Virus record (IMG/VR): IMGVR_UViG_3300031851_001771
Coordinates: 1 to 24,250 of that record
DNA length: 24,250 nucleotides
Reading direction: 5' to 3' (one strand)
Source of the DNA: a virus
Shown here piece after piece: positions 7,263 through 15,017 of this stretch; position 1 is the first letter of the stretch; each line of letters starts with the position of its first letter. The position numbers were made by a program, and so were the translations under genes. Under the pieces are notes generated by a model. It was not told the DNA's origin. It ran no database searches and saw only the letters and a program-made list of their open reading frames with translations.

Positions 7263-9035
7263 ATGGCAAAAGAGGTTTTAGAAATGGAAGTTAAGTCAAA
7301 CATTAAATCAGTAACTAAAGATACTGATAAAATGACTAAATCCGTCAAAGATGCTAAAGAAGAAACAAAAGGTTTAGCAAAAGAAACTGAAGAAGTAGGA
7401 GAAGCTGCTAAAAAATCAAGTGGTGGTGTCAAGACATTAGCTAAGGGATTTGGTAGTTTAATGAAGTCTTTAGGAATAGTAGCATTAATAGCTACAGCTT
7501 TTACAGCACTAAAAGAAGCGTTAGACAGGAATCAAAAGGTAATGAATGTTGTTAATACTATAATGACTACAATATCAATAACTTTTAATCAAGTTGTAGA
7601 TGTTTTAACTGATACTGTAAAATGGGTAACAGAAAGTAGTGATAGATTTGATGGCTTAGGAAAGGTGCTTACAGGATTAGTAACTATTGGGCTAACACCT
7701 TTAAAGTTAGCGTTTTTTGGTGTTAAGTTAGGAATTGAACAATTAATGTTAGCTTGGGAAAAAAGTCCGTTAGGTGGTGGAGATGAAGATAAAATAAAAA
7801 ATCTAACAAAAAGTATTCAAGAAACTAAAACCTCTATTGAAGGAGTTGCCACAGCAGCAGTAAATGCAGGAGGAGATATTGTAAATAATTTTGGAGATGC
7901 AATTGGTGAGATAGGTTCTATTGGTAAAGTAGCTATTGAAGGTATATCTGAAATTAGTATTAAAGCAAATCATGAACTAGCAAAGGCAACAACTGAAGCT
8001 GTAAATAGCTCGGCATTAGCAGAAGCGGCAATACAAGGATTGATTGAAAAATACGATAGACAAGCAGAGTTGCAAAGACAAATTAGAGATGATGAAACAA
8101 AAACATTTGAAGAAAGAATAGAAGCTAATAAAAAGCTTGGTGAAATTCTTAATGAGCAAGAACAAGAAATGTTAAAATTAGCAGACGCTAGAGTTGCATC
8201 AGCAGCTTTAGAGTTATCGGCTAATGAAGACAACATAGAACTTCAGGTTGCTTATAAACAAGCATTAAATGATAGAGCTGGAGTAGAAGCTCAAGTAGCA
8301 GGATTCAGAAGTGAACAGCTTACAAACCAAGTATCTTTAGAAAAAGAATTAGGAGAAGTACAAAATGAGGTTCTTTTAGCAGGATTAGAAGGATTAGCTC
8401 TGGAATTAGCTGAACTAGAAAGAGCTTATGAATTAAAATTAGAAATGGCTAGAAAAGCAGGAGCTGATACTGCTGCTATTACTGAACAATATGAGAAAGA
8501 GAAAGCTACTATTGTAAAAGGCTATCAAAAAGAAGGAGAAAGGTCTAGTGAAGAACTTGCTAAAAATCAAGTTAAATGGGCTGAGATGACTGCTAATGAA
8601 AAAATGAATCTAGCATCAGAAACAGCAGGGAATCTATCTAAGGCATTAGGAGAAGAAACAGCGGCAGGAAAAGCAGCAGCTATAGTACAAGCTACTATTG
8701 ATACTTATAAAGGTGCTACAGCAGCTTATGCTTCTTTGGCAGGTATTCCTGTAGTTGGTCCTGCTCTTGGGGGTATTGCAGCGGCAGCAGCAGTTGCTTC
8801 AGGTATCGCTAATGTGAAAGCTATTACATCAGCAGGAGGTGGAGGAGGAGGTGGAGGAGGTATGTCAGACAACTCTACCGCTACTGAGCAACCACCAGCA
8901 CCACAAATGATGTCAGGTTCTTTTGATTTAACAGGGGGAGAAGCTCCTGCACCTATCAAAACTTTTGTTGTAACCGACGAGATGACCTCGAGTCAAGCAC
9001 AGCTTGCAAATATAAGACGTAGAGCAACAATTTAA
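7263..9035 (+). CDS. Tail tape-measure protein (short)
   Basis: This 590-residue protein sets tail length and is ejected at infection. Features seen: a charged N-terminus (residues 1-60) with coiled-coil character; a hydrophobic stretch around residues 66-82 (SLMKSLGIVALIATAF); a long Ala/Glu/Lys-rich helical region (~240-470); a second apolar segment near 490-525 (GIPVVGPALGGIAAAAAVAS); a run of nine Gly (encoded at 8835-8861); and a C-terminus ending KTFVVTDEMTSSQAQLANI plus a basic tail. The ending and the Ala/Gly-rich preface are familiar from tape measures of Bacteroidota phages. By the usual 0.15 nm per residue relation the tail would be near 90 nm. Unlike the usual order, it lies about 7 kb from the chaperone gene and directly before the head genes. 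Confidence 0.8.
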   Translation: MAKEVLEMEVKSNIKSVTKDTDKMTKSVKDAKEETKGLAKETEEVGEAAKKSSGGVKTLAKGFGSLMKSLGIVALIATAFTALKEALDRNQKVMNVVNTIMTTISITFNQVVDVLTDTVKWVTESSDRFDGLGKVLTGLVTIGLTPLKLAFFGVKLGIEQLMLAWEKSPLGGGDEDKIKNLTKSIQETKTSIEGVATAAVNAGGDIVNNFGDAIGEIGSIGKVAIEGISEISIKANHELAKATTEAVNSSALAEAAIQGLIEKYDRQAELQRQIRDDETKTFEERIEANKKLGEILNEQEQEMLKLADARVASAALELSANEDNIELQVAYKQALNDRAGVEAQVAGFRSEQLTNQVSLEKELGEVQNEVLLAGLEGLALELAELERAYELKLEMARKAGADTAAITEQYEKEKATIVKGYQKEGERSSEELAKNQVKWAEMTANEKMNLASETAGNLSKALGEETAAGKAAAIVQATIDTYKGATAAYASLAGIPVVGPALGGIAAAAAVASGIANVKAITSAGGGGGGGGGMSDNSTATEQPPAPQMMSGSFDLTGGEAPAPIKTFVVTDEMTSSQAQLANIRRRATI

Positions 9036-9072
9036 AAATCAAACAAACTAACTAAAAATCTATATATAAATA
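9033..9072 (+). promoter_or_regulatory. Two-part leader element, copy 1 (possible phage promoter)
   Basis: TAAAAATCAAACAAA at 9033-9047 and TATATAAATA at 9063-9072 are separated by 15 bases. The same two words recur 16 bases apart upstream of the scaffold-like gene (11089-11129). The element covers the tape-measure stop and ends on the ATG of the CxxC protein. The spacing suggests a promoter-like or translational leader element; the AT-rich base composition weakens the case. Confidence 0.35.
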
Positions 9073-9731
9073 TGCCGTGTACTAAATGTAAAGACGATAA
9101 CTATAAATGGGGGAATACTGGTGAGTGTAAATACGCCACCAAAGAAGCCTGTGAAGAAGCTAATCCTAAAAAATACAGTAAGATGAGACCAACACCACTT
9201 GGAAAGAAGTCGTATGAAGAATACGCAAAAGAATTAAAAGAATATAATTTAAGTTCAGCACATAGAGTAGAGTTGGGCTTGGCAGATGATGTAGAGAAAC
9301 AAACTTTACAAGCTAAAGAAATACTCTCTACATTAAAAGAACAAAAAAAGAAAGTAGATGTAGAGCAAAAATACTTTGACAAAATTTCTAACCAAAGAGA
9401 AAAAAACAAGGATAAATCAGCAAAAGCAGCAGATAAGTTTTTTGCCTTACAAGATAAATATCAAAAAGCAGAAGTGGCTTATGATGATGCAGAAGAAGAA
9501 TTAAAAAAATCTATGCGTTTTTTAGAAGAAAGTAACAAAGAGCTAAAAAAGCTAGACGCAGTTTTGCAAAAAGAAAACAACAAAGCAGGAAAACTATCTA
9601 AAAGTTTAGTTAAAAATTTAAACAAACTCGAAAAAGCAGCAAAAGATTTAGGGGTTAAAATACCAGGTGTAGATAATGGCTATAAGATAGTTAATCAATT
9701 ATTAAGCCTTCTTCAGCAAATACAGAAATAA
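9072..9731 (+). CDS. CxxC-containing coiled-coil protein of the head-maturation cluster
   Basis: This 219-residue protein has four Cys in its N-terminus (C3, C6, C19, C27; MPCTKCKDDNYKWG, then GECKY), which could bind zinc. A phrase KYSKMRPTPLGKKSYEEYAK follows, which I associate with Bacteroidota phage structural genes near the prohead protease. RVELGLADD occurs at residues 65-73. The rest is Lys/Glu-rich and probably coiled-coil, ending in a segment (EKAAKDLGVKIPGVDNG) that resembles the C-termini of the next two genes. I infer a capsid-associated or scaffold-like role from location and from these shared motifs; the function is not known. The start ATG is embedded in an A/T-rich leader. Confidence 0.5.
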   Translation: MPCTKCKDDNYKWGNTGECKYATKEACEEANPKKYSKMRPTPLGKKSYEEYAKELKEYNLSSAHRVELGLADDVEKQTLQAKEILSTLKEQKKKVDVEQKYFDKISNQREKNKDKSAKAADKFFALQDKYQKAEVAYDDAEEELKKSMRFLEESNKELKKLDAVLQKENNKAGKLSKSLVKNLNKLEKAAKDLGVKIPGVDNGYKIVNQLLSLLQQIQK

Positions 9732-9735
9732 TAAT

Positions 9736-10647
9736 ATGAAAGAAAATAACTCCGTTACTAAAATAGTAGAATTAGTAATAGCAGATGATAGTCAAGAACT
9801 AGCTATTGATGCTATCTCGCTTGTTCACTCACCTGCGATAGAATCTAACTTTGTATTTTTCGGAAAAGAGAAAAACAACTTGACATTTGCTAAGGTAGAT
9901 GAAGAAAAGAGAATGCTTGTAAGTCCTGCATTAATTCCTAATAAGCAAATCTTTAGATACGACCCTAACACCGATTCAGACTACTATGTTTATTTTAGTC
10001 CTGAAACAGTACGTAAGGCTTCTGAGTTATATTTAAAACATAACAACCACCACAAAGCTACTCACGAGCATTCTGAGAGAGTTTCAGGTGTCTTGACTGT
10101 AGAGTCTTGGATTAAGGAAGGAGACAGCGACAAGTCAAAAATGTACGGATTTGATTTACCTAACGGAACTTGGTTCGTTAAAATGAAAATAGAAAATGAA
10201 GACCTGTGGCAAAAGATAAAAGCAGGTGAACTTAAAGGACTTTCAATAGAAGGCTACTTTACTAATAAATTTGAACAAATGCAAAATCAAGAACCAACAA
10301 CAGAAGAAGTAAGAACTGCACTAAAAGAATTGTTAAGTGTTCAGAAGGTTGAGTTGGGGCTAATAGATGATTTTGAAAAGCTATCTAGCAAAGCTATAAA
10401 ATCAGGTACTAATGCAGGTGGAGATGTCCAAGATTGGATAGACAAGCTACCTAAGTTAATTTCAGCATTAAGAGATTCGGAAAAAGACCAAGATTTAGTC
10501 GTTACAATGGGTGAGAAAATAGAAAAACAAGCAAAAGAATTAGGAGTAGATTTACCTAAAAATGTTACAAAAGGACTAACAGGTGCTAAAGAGTGGTCAA
10601 GTGAAATAAAATCTATAATAAAAAAAGCTCAAGGATTTAAATTATAA
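9736..10647 (+). CDS. XkdF-like prohead protease (Peptidase S78_2 type) with C-terminal helical domain
   Basis: The N-terminal ~180 residues match the XkdF-like serine protease pattern: KIVELVIADD and IDAISLVHSPAIESNFVFF (25-42), MLVSPALIPNKQIFR (60-74), a candidate catalytic His in ATHEHSERVSG (H110 or H112), and a candidate catalytic Ser in IKAGELKGLSIEGYF (S170). Such enzymes have a herpesvirus-protease-like fold and trim scaffold and other head proteins inside the procapsid. The C-terminal ~115 residues form a separate Lys-rich helical part with KVELGLIDD at 204-212 and KQAKELGV near 254-261. Both are echoed in the flanking genes. The position before the scaffold and major capsid genes fits head maturation. 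Catalytic residue choice is by analogy and not certain. Confidence 0.75.
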   Translation: MKENNSVTKIVELVIADDSQELAIDAISLVHSPAIESNFVFFGKEKNNLTFAKVDEEKRMLVSPALIPNKQIFRYDPNTDSDYYVYFSPETVRKASELYLKHNNHHKATHEHSERVSGVLTVESWIKEGDSDKSKMYGFDLPNGTWFVKMKIENEDLWQKIKAGELKGLSIEGYFTNKFEQMQNQEPTTEEVRTALKELLSVQKVELGLIDDFEKLSSKAIKSGTNAGGDVQDWIDKLPKLISALRDSEKDQDLVVTMGEKIEKQAKELGVDLPKNVTKGLTGAKEWSSEIKSIIKKAQGFKL

Positions 10648-10653
10648 TAAAAT

Positions 10654-11082
10654 ATGAAACCAACAACAGAACAAATACTAAGTGCTTTAAACAAGCTAAT
10701 AAGAGAAAACAAAACTGAACTAAAAGCAGAAAAGGTTGAGTTGGGAGATATTGATGATTTAAAAAAATTAGTAGATAAGTCTAAAAAGATATTAAAAGAA
10801 GTAACTACTTTGGAAAAGAAAATACAAAGTGAACAGAAAACATTAAGAAAAGCAGTAGATACTTACAATAAATTTGCTAAAAATTTAGATGAATTTGAAA
10901 AAGAAAAATCACCCTTACAATCAAGAGTTAGAAATGGGATAGACGGAATTAGAAAACAAGCAAAAGAATTAGGTATAAATGCAAACAAAATAGATGGTAT
11001 GCAAGAAGCGATTACAGTAGTTGATGAATTAGCAAAAAGAAGTGCTTTAGGTGGTGAAGCAAGTTTAATGTTTATGAGCTAA
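10654..11082 (+). CDS. Paralogue of the protease C-terminal domain (head-cluster helical protein)
   Basis: This 142-residue Lys-rich, probably helical protein lines up with the last ~115 residues of the upstream protease. PTTEQILSALNKLI matches PTTEEVRTALKELL; KVELGDIDDLKKL (27-39) matches KVELGLIDDFEKL; and RKQAKELGI matches EKQAKELGV. It therefore looks like a duplicated stand-alone copy of that domain, without the catalytic part. A role as scaffold-like filler, protease cofactor or minor head protein is possible. It begins six bases after the protease stop and is followed by a ~70-bp A/T-rich leader before the scaffold-like gene. Confidence 0.5.
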   Translation: MKPTTEQILSALNKLIRENKTELKAEKVELGDIDDLKKLVDKSKKILKEVTTLEKKIQSEQKTLRKAVDTYNKFAKNLDEFEKEKSPLQSRVRNGIDGIRKQAKELGINANKIDGMQEAITVVDELAKRSALGGEASLMFMS

Positions 11083-11088
11083 AAAATC

Positions 11089-11129
11089 TAAAAATCAAAC
11101 AAATAAATAATTATTCTATTATATAAATA
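11089..11129 (+). promoter_or_regulatory. Two-part leader element, copy 2 (possible phage promoter)
   Basis: TAAAAATCAAACAAA (11089-11103) and TATATAAATA (11120-11129) lie 16 bases apart in the 73-bp non-coding gap before the scaffold-like gene. The same words occur 15 bases apart before the CxxC gene. If this is a promoter, transcription would start shortly after 11129 and lift expression of scaffold and capsid. No canonical TAnnTTTG element is present in the gap. Confidence 0.35.
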
Positions 11130-11155
11130 CAAACTTACAATAAATAAAAATTACT

Positions 11156-11839
11156 ATGGATTTAAAAGAAAAAATATTAGTTGCTTTAGGACTTGATACT
11201 GAAGTTAAGTTAGGTTGGCAAGGCAAATCAGAAGATGGTACACTTTTTGTGTCTACTGCCGAAGAATTAGAAGCAGGTGTAGACATTTCAGTTTTAACTG
11301 AAGACGGAACTACAATCTTATTGCCTGTCGGAACTTATAAGACTGATGATGGTCTTTCTTTCAGAGTTGAAGAAGAAGGTATTGTTGCTGAATTAATTGA
11401 GTCAGAAACAGAAGAAGAAGAAACTACTGAAGAAGAAATGGCTAAAGAAGATGAAGACAACTATGAAGAAGAAGCAGATGTAGCTGATTGGGCTGGTATG
11501 GAGAAAAGAATCCAGAACTTAGAAGATGCTGTAGCTTCACTAAAAGAAGAAAAAGTAGGGGGTGATGATGAGGTTGAAGAAATGGCTGAAGAAACTCCTG
11601 AAGTTAGGTCTACAAATCCAAAAACTATAACTACTAAAGAAGTAGTAGAATTTTCAGCAGAAGATGAGTTAGAAAAATTAAAAGCTGAAAACGAAAAATT
11701 AAAAACGGAATTAGCAGAAAGTCCTGCTGACACTCCAATAAACACAAATAAATTTAGCTCAGAAAGAGCAACTCCTACAAAGAAAGAAATTGGCAAAATG
11801 ACTAAGCAGGAGAAATTTTTATATAACTTATACAGATAA
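11156..11839 (+). CDS. Probable capsid scaffold protein (acidic, coiled-coil)
   Basis: This 227-residue protein lies directly upstream of the major capsid gene, the usual place of a scaffold. Its N-terminus (MDLKEKILVALGLDTEVKLG) is followed by a small beta domain with DGTTILLPVGTYKTDDGLSF and VEEEGIVAELIE (~50-80). A highly acidic stretch comes next (~80-110, many Glu), then predicted coiled coils (RIQNLEDAVASLKEEK and ELEKLKAENEKLKTELAE) and a basic C-terminal tail ending KEIGKMTKQEKFLYNLYR. Acidic coiled-coil cores with a basic capsid-binding tail are typical of phage scaffolds. EVKLG at 16-20 resembles the VEL motifs of the neighbouring genes. No sequence-specific scaffold signature was identified. 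Confidence 0.6.
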   Translation: MDLKEKILVALGLDTEVKLGWQGKSEDGTLFVSTAEELEAGVDISVLTEDGTTILLPVGTYKTDDGLSFRVEEEGIVAELIESETEEEETTEEEMAKEDEDNYEEEADVADWAGMEKRIQNLEDAVASLKEEKVGGDDEVEEMAEETPEVRSTNPKTITTKEVVEFSAEDELEKLKAENEKLKTELAESPADTPINTNKFSSERATPTKKEIGKMTKQEKFLYNLYR

Positions 11840-11862
11840 TAACTTAAAAAAAACAAAAAATT

Positions 11863-12798
11863 ATGGCACAACCAACAATTACGGGCAGCACATTTGCGGG
11901 GAAGGCAGCTGGATTCTATATTTCAGCGGCTTTAAAAGAAGCAAAAAGTATTGACTTTTTAACTTTAATGGAAAATGTAAAGTTTAAATCAGTTCTACAA
12001 AGAATGTCTCATGGAGCAGATGGCTCAGGAAATGGAGTAGTAAGAAATTCTACTTGCGATTTCACAGGAGCAGGGAAACTTGAATTAACAGAAAAGGTGT
12101 TACAGGTTAAGGATTTACAAGTTAATATGGATTTATGTTCATTAAACTTGTTATCTAGCTGGGAAGCTTTAGAAATGAGAGCAGGAGCAGGTGCGCCACC
12201 TCCAGCATCTTTTGATGACTATGTTATTTCTTATATTGGTGAGATTATCGCTAATCATGCAGAAAACAACATCTGGACAGGAACAGGAGCTACAAATGGA
12301 GAATTTGAAGGATTTTTAACAGCTACAACGGGAGCTTTTGCTGTTGATGGAACAGTTCATGCAGATACTGCAACTGCACCATATTCAGTAACAAATATTA
12401 TTGATAATTTACAAGCTTTGACAGCAGCAATGGCAGCTAACTTAAATTCAGCTTTAACTAAAGATGATATGCACATTTATATGAATGCTAAAACTTATGC
12501 TTTATATATCTCAGCAGTATCTACTTTAGGATATGTTAATGCTTACAATATGAATGGAGATTACCAACCAGTATTTGAAGGGTACAAAATCGCTGTTTGT
12601 CCAGGTATGCCTAACAACGAAATGGTAGCAGCAGAAAGAAGTAATTTATATCTAGGTGCTGACCTAGTTTCAGATACTACTAGAATTAACTTATTGGATA
12701 TGAGTCAATTAGACGGAAGCTCAAATTTACGTTTGGTTTGTAAATATGCAATGGGAGTTCAGTTAGGAATTGGAACAGATATTGTTCACCAGTCATAA
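11863..12798 (+). CDS. Major capsid protein (probable HK97 fold)
   Basis: This 311-residue protein forms the head shell. It begins MAQPTITGSTFAGKAAGFYI. A short helical N-arm region is followed by a glycine-rich stretch (SHGADGSGNGVV), a DFTGAGKLELTEKVL segment, and a conserved-looking core with SFDDYVISYIGEIIANHAEN (a spine-helix-like segment near 116-135) and GTGATNGEFEGFL. The C-terminal half contains ALTKDDMHIYMNAKTYALYI, QPVFEGYKIAVCPGMPNNEM, and ends with MGVQLGIGTDIVHQS. The order of spine helix, then a 'm..ktya' strand-helix, then a 'G.ki...pgmp' turn fits HK97-type capsid proteins of Bacteroidota phages. It follows the protease and scaffold-like genes and is followed by a hairpin. 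No separate delta domain is obvious, in line with the separate scaffold gene. Confidence 0.8.
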   Translation: MAQPTITGSTFAGKAAGFYISAALKEAKSIDFLTLMENVKFKSVLQRMSHGADGSGNGVVRNSTCDFTGAGKLELTEKVLQVKDLQVNMDLCSLNLLSSWEALEMRAGAGAPPPASFDDYVISYIGEIIANHAENNIWTGTGATNGEFEGFLTATTGAFAVDGTVHADTATAPYSVTNIIDNLQALTAAMAANLNSALTKDDMHIYMNAKTYALYISAVSTLGYVNAYNMNGDYQPVFEGYKIAVCPGMPNNEMVAAERSNLYLGADLVSDTTRINLLDMSQLDGSSNLRLVCKYAMGVQLGIGTDIVHQS

Positions 12799-12817
12799 AT
12801 AATATAAAAACGGAGAG

Positions 12818-12837
12818 GGAGGGTGTCAAAACCCTCC
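12818..12837 (+). terminator. Hairpin after the capsid gene, possible weak terminator or RNA-stability element
   Basis: GGAGGGT (12818-12824) pairs with ACCCTCC (12831-12837) around a six-base loop GTCAAA. The stem is seven base pairs and GC-rich in an AT-rich region. It is followed by ATCTTTAT, which is a poor U-tract, so partial termination or protection of the capsid mRNA is more likely than full termination. Confidence 0.5.
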
Positions 12838-12868
12838 ATCTTTATAACAACTTAAAAATTAATCACTT

Positions 12869-13435
12869 ATGGCTTGTACAGCATTAACAAAAGGACGTGG
12901 TCTGGATTGCAATAGAATTGCTGCTGGAGTAAAAGCGATATATTTCGCTGTATCTGACCAAGTAACATCAATAACAGCAGCATCAGGTGAAGTAACAGAT
13001 ATAGATATGGGAGCTAATAGTCTATATAAATATGTCGTTCCTCGTGGAAGCACTACAGCGAGTGAAAGTATTACAGGTAGTACTGAAAACGGCTCGTTAT
13101 TTTACACGCCAACAGTTTCAATGGTACTTAACAAACTCACCAAAGAAGACCAAAACGAAATTAAATTACTCGGACAGACTCAAGTTATCATATTCGCACA
13201 GCTTAACGAACAATTAGCTAATGGACATGACGTTATAGTTTGTTTAGGAAGACAAAACTCTATGTCATTAAATGGCGGTACAGCTGATTCTGGCGCAGCA
13301 TTCGGGGATAGAAACGGATACACTCTTACGTTTGACGGAATGGAAGCAGAACCATTTAATATGGTTGTAGATTATACTGCTACACCATTTGACAATGCAG
13401 ATTCAAGTGGTGCAATACCAATTGTAGCTTCATAA
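12869..13435 (+). CDS. Probable major tail (tube) protein
   Basis: This is a 188-residue protein. It begins MACTALTKGRGLDCNRIAAG followed by VKAIYF, a Cys-containing opening that I associate with a tail-tube-like structural family in Bacteroidota phages. The remainder is beta-rich: TDIDMGANSLYKYVVPRGST, then SITGSTENGSLFYTPTVSMV (an LFYTPTV strand often seen in tube proteins), an acidic helix KLTKEDQNEIKLLG, and a late segment TLTFDGMEAEPFNMVVDY. The gene lies between the capsid gene, with its hairpin, and a strong terminator, which suggests high expression as expected for the tube subunit. The location away from the chaperone is unusual. Tube identity is a family-based inference; a second capsid decoration protein is the alternative. 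Confidence 0.55.
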   Translation: MACTALTKGRGLDCNRIAAGVKAIYFAVSDQVTSITAASGEVTDIDMGANSLYKYVVPRGSTTASESITGSTENGSLFYTPTVSMVLNKLTKEDQNEIKLLGQTQVIIFAQLNEQLANGHDVIVCLGRQNSMSLNGGTADSGAAFGDRNGYTLTFDGMEAEPFNMVVDYTATPFDNADSSGAIPIVAS

Positions 13436-13466
13436 TCTAATTAGTAGTTTTCATATATTCTTAGTT

Positions 13467-13498
13467 AAGACCTGCTTTTGTGGGTCTTTTCTTTTTTT
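13467..13498 (+). terminator. Strong intrinsic terminator after the tail-tube gene
   Basis: AAGACCTGC (13467-13475) pairs with GTGGGTCTT (13480-13488) as nine base pairs, two of them G-U, around a TTTT loop. TTCTTTTTTT follows to 13498. The stem-loop and U-tract make a clear rho-independent terminator, ending the transcript of the head and tail-tube genes. The first TTG in frame with the next gene falls inside it and is therefore not a real start. Confidence 0.85.
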
Positions 13499-13537
13499 AA
13501 TCCAAACAGAATCAAAGTTTTTCTATTATATAGTATA

Positions 13538-14998
13538 ATGATACAAGCATTCACACAATCATCCTTTACTGCCTATATTTCTACAGAAGATAATCGTATA
13601 GATACATCAGTTGCTTCAACTCAGATAAGACATTTATTTAAGTTCATAAATGATATGGATGGTTCTATTCAATATGCGTATGGAGCTAGTGAAACAATTT
13701 ACAATAGATATACAGCACTACCATTTACATATAGTATAACTCCAAATATGTATAAAGGCGAAACAAAGCTACTACCAGCAGGACATTGGAAATATGAAGT
13801 CTATGAAGTAAGTTGGATAGGAACAGTATCAGTAAGTGTAGGTTATGCACCTGCTACAGAAACAGATGTATTAAGTCCTGTATCTGATATAAAAGGAGTT
13901 GTGCAAGGCTTGGTAACAAAAGGCATTTTAAATTTAACAGAAAAAGCAGGAACAGAGCAAGTACAATATACACAACATGAAGAACCTGCTGGAGATAATT
14001 ATATATGGTATGGTGGAGGGTCTGCACCTGAAGATACTTTTACATTTTCAGTTAATACAGCTAATACATCTACAGATTCAAGTTCATCTAGTCAATACAA
14101 ACTACCTTTAGTTGATGCAGGAGCTATTAATATGAAGGTCTATTGGGGTGATGGAAGTGATGATACAATAACATCTTATGACCAAGCAGAAGTATTACAT
14201 ACTTACGCAAGTCCAGGAACATATACTATTAATATAGAAAACGAGGTTAGAGGATGGCAACAATATCAAAGCTCACCAGCAAATAAAAAAGACCACTTAA
14301 AGATACTTGAAATTAGTAAGTGGAGTAATTTTACGATAACTGATAATACAGCTTTTTCTTTTTCTGAGAATATGACAGTAACAGCAACTGATAAACCTAC
14401 TATTGAAACAACAACTTTGGCTTGGTGTTTTAGGGGTTGTAGTAATTTCAATACAAATATTGATAATTGGGATGTAAGTGCAGTAACAAACATAAGTGTT
14501 ATGTTTAGGGATTGTACTTTATTTAATCAACCTCTAAATAGTTGGAATACAAGTAATGTTGATAATTTTGGTTCTACTTTTCAAGGTTGCCCTGCATTCA
14601 ATCAGCCTTTAAATAATTGGGATACATCATCAGTTGTTAATTTTTCCAATATGTTTTTTCAAGCAACAATTTTCAACCAAAACATAGGAGCTTGGGCTAT
14701 GAGTTCAGCAACTAATATAGGTGCAATGTTTAGCACTGCAACAGCGTTTGACCAAGATATAAGCGGTTGGGATGTAAGAAATGTTACAATAGCTACTAAT
14801 TTCTTTGAGTTATCTGGTTTATCTACAGAATTCTATGACTTGTTATTAGTGTCATGGAATTCTAATACTCCTGTTGCTTCATCATTAACAATTGATTTCG
14901 GAACGAGTCAGTATACTTTAGGAGGTACACAAGAAGCAGCAAGAACAAATTTAATAAGCACACATGGTTGGACAATAACTGATGGAGGTGGAATATAA
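13538..14998 (+). CDS. Modular virion surface protein: phage N-domain, PKD-like domain, DUF285 (BspA-like) repeats
   Basis: I place the start at the ATG at 13538 (486 residues). Earlier in-frame codons fall in the terminator and are not ATG. Residues 1-150 (MIQAFTQSSFTAYISTEDN onward, with LLPAGHWKYEVYEVSWIGTV) look like a structural domain common in Bacteroidota phages. A hinge near 150-165 (EEPAGDNYIWYGGG) leads to a PKD-like segment at 165-240 with VYWGDGSDDTI and VLHTYASPGTYTINI. Residues 300-420 carry about five repeats of ~25 residues of the DUF285/BspA type (for example FNQPLNSWNTSNV, FNQPLNNWDTSSV, FDQDISGWDVRNV). Such modules bind surface glycans or proteins in bacterial adhesins. 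I infer a capsid- or tail-exposed adhesin; exact placement on the virion is unknown. Confidence 0.7.
   Translation: MIQAFTQSSFTAYISTEDNRIDTSVASTQIRHLFKFINDMDGSIQYAYGASETIYNRYTALPFTYSITPNMYKGETKLLPAGHWKYEVYEVSWIGTVSVSVGYAPATETDVLSPVSDIKGVVQGLVTKGILNLTEKAGTEQVQYTQHEEPAGDNYIWYGGGSAPEDTFTFSVNTANTSTDSSSSSQYKLPLVDAGAINMKVYWGDGSDDTITSYDQAEVLHTYASPGTYTINIENEVRGWQQYQSSPANKKDHLKILEISKWSNFTITDNTAFSFSENMTVTATDKPTIETTTLAWCFRGCSNFNTNIDNWDVSAVTNISVMFRDCTLFNQPLNSWNTSNVDNFGSTFQGCPAFNQPLNNWDTSSVVNFSNMFFQATIFNQNIGAWAMSSATNIGAMFSTATAFDQDISGWDVRNVTIATNFFELSGLSTEFYDLLLVSWNSNTPVASSLTIDFGTSQYTLGGTQEAARTNLISTHGWTITDGGGI
14438..14797 (+). repeat. DUF285/BspA-like ~25-residue protein repeats
   Basis: The repeats are visible at protein level as F(N/D)Q followed four to six residues later by (S/N/D)W(N/D)(T/V)S and then an MF-type turn. 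They are about 75 bases apart; copies begin near 14446, 14520, 14598, 14673 and 14749. At DNA level they are diverged, so they are old relative to recent tandem duplication. Confidence 0.65.
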
Positions 14999-15017
14999 TA
15001 AATAAATAAATAAAAAA

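Noticed and set aside
8835-8861. GGN-rich run in the tape-measure gene as a structured DNA or recoding element
   Set aside because: It encodes nine Gly before the C-terminal segment, a common flexible linker in tape measures; the frame continues normally.
14438-14797. Regularly spaced repeats considered as a CRISPR or recombination repeat array
   Set aside because: The repetition is at protein level with diverged DNA and in one open frame; it matches DUF285-type repeats.
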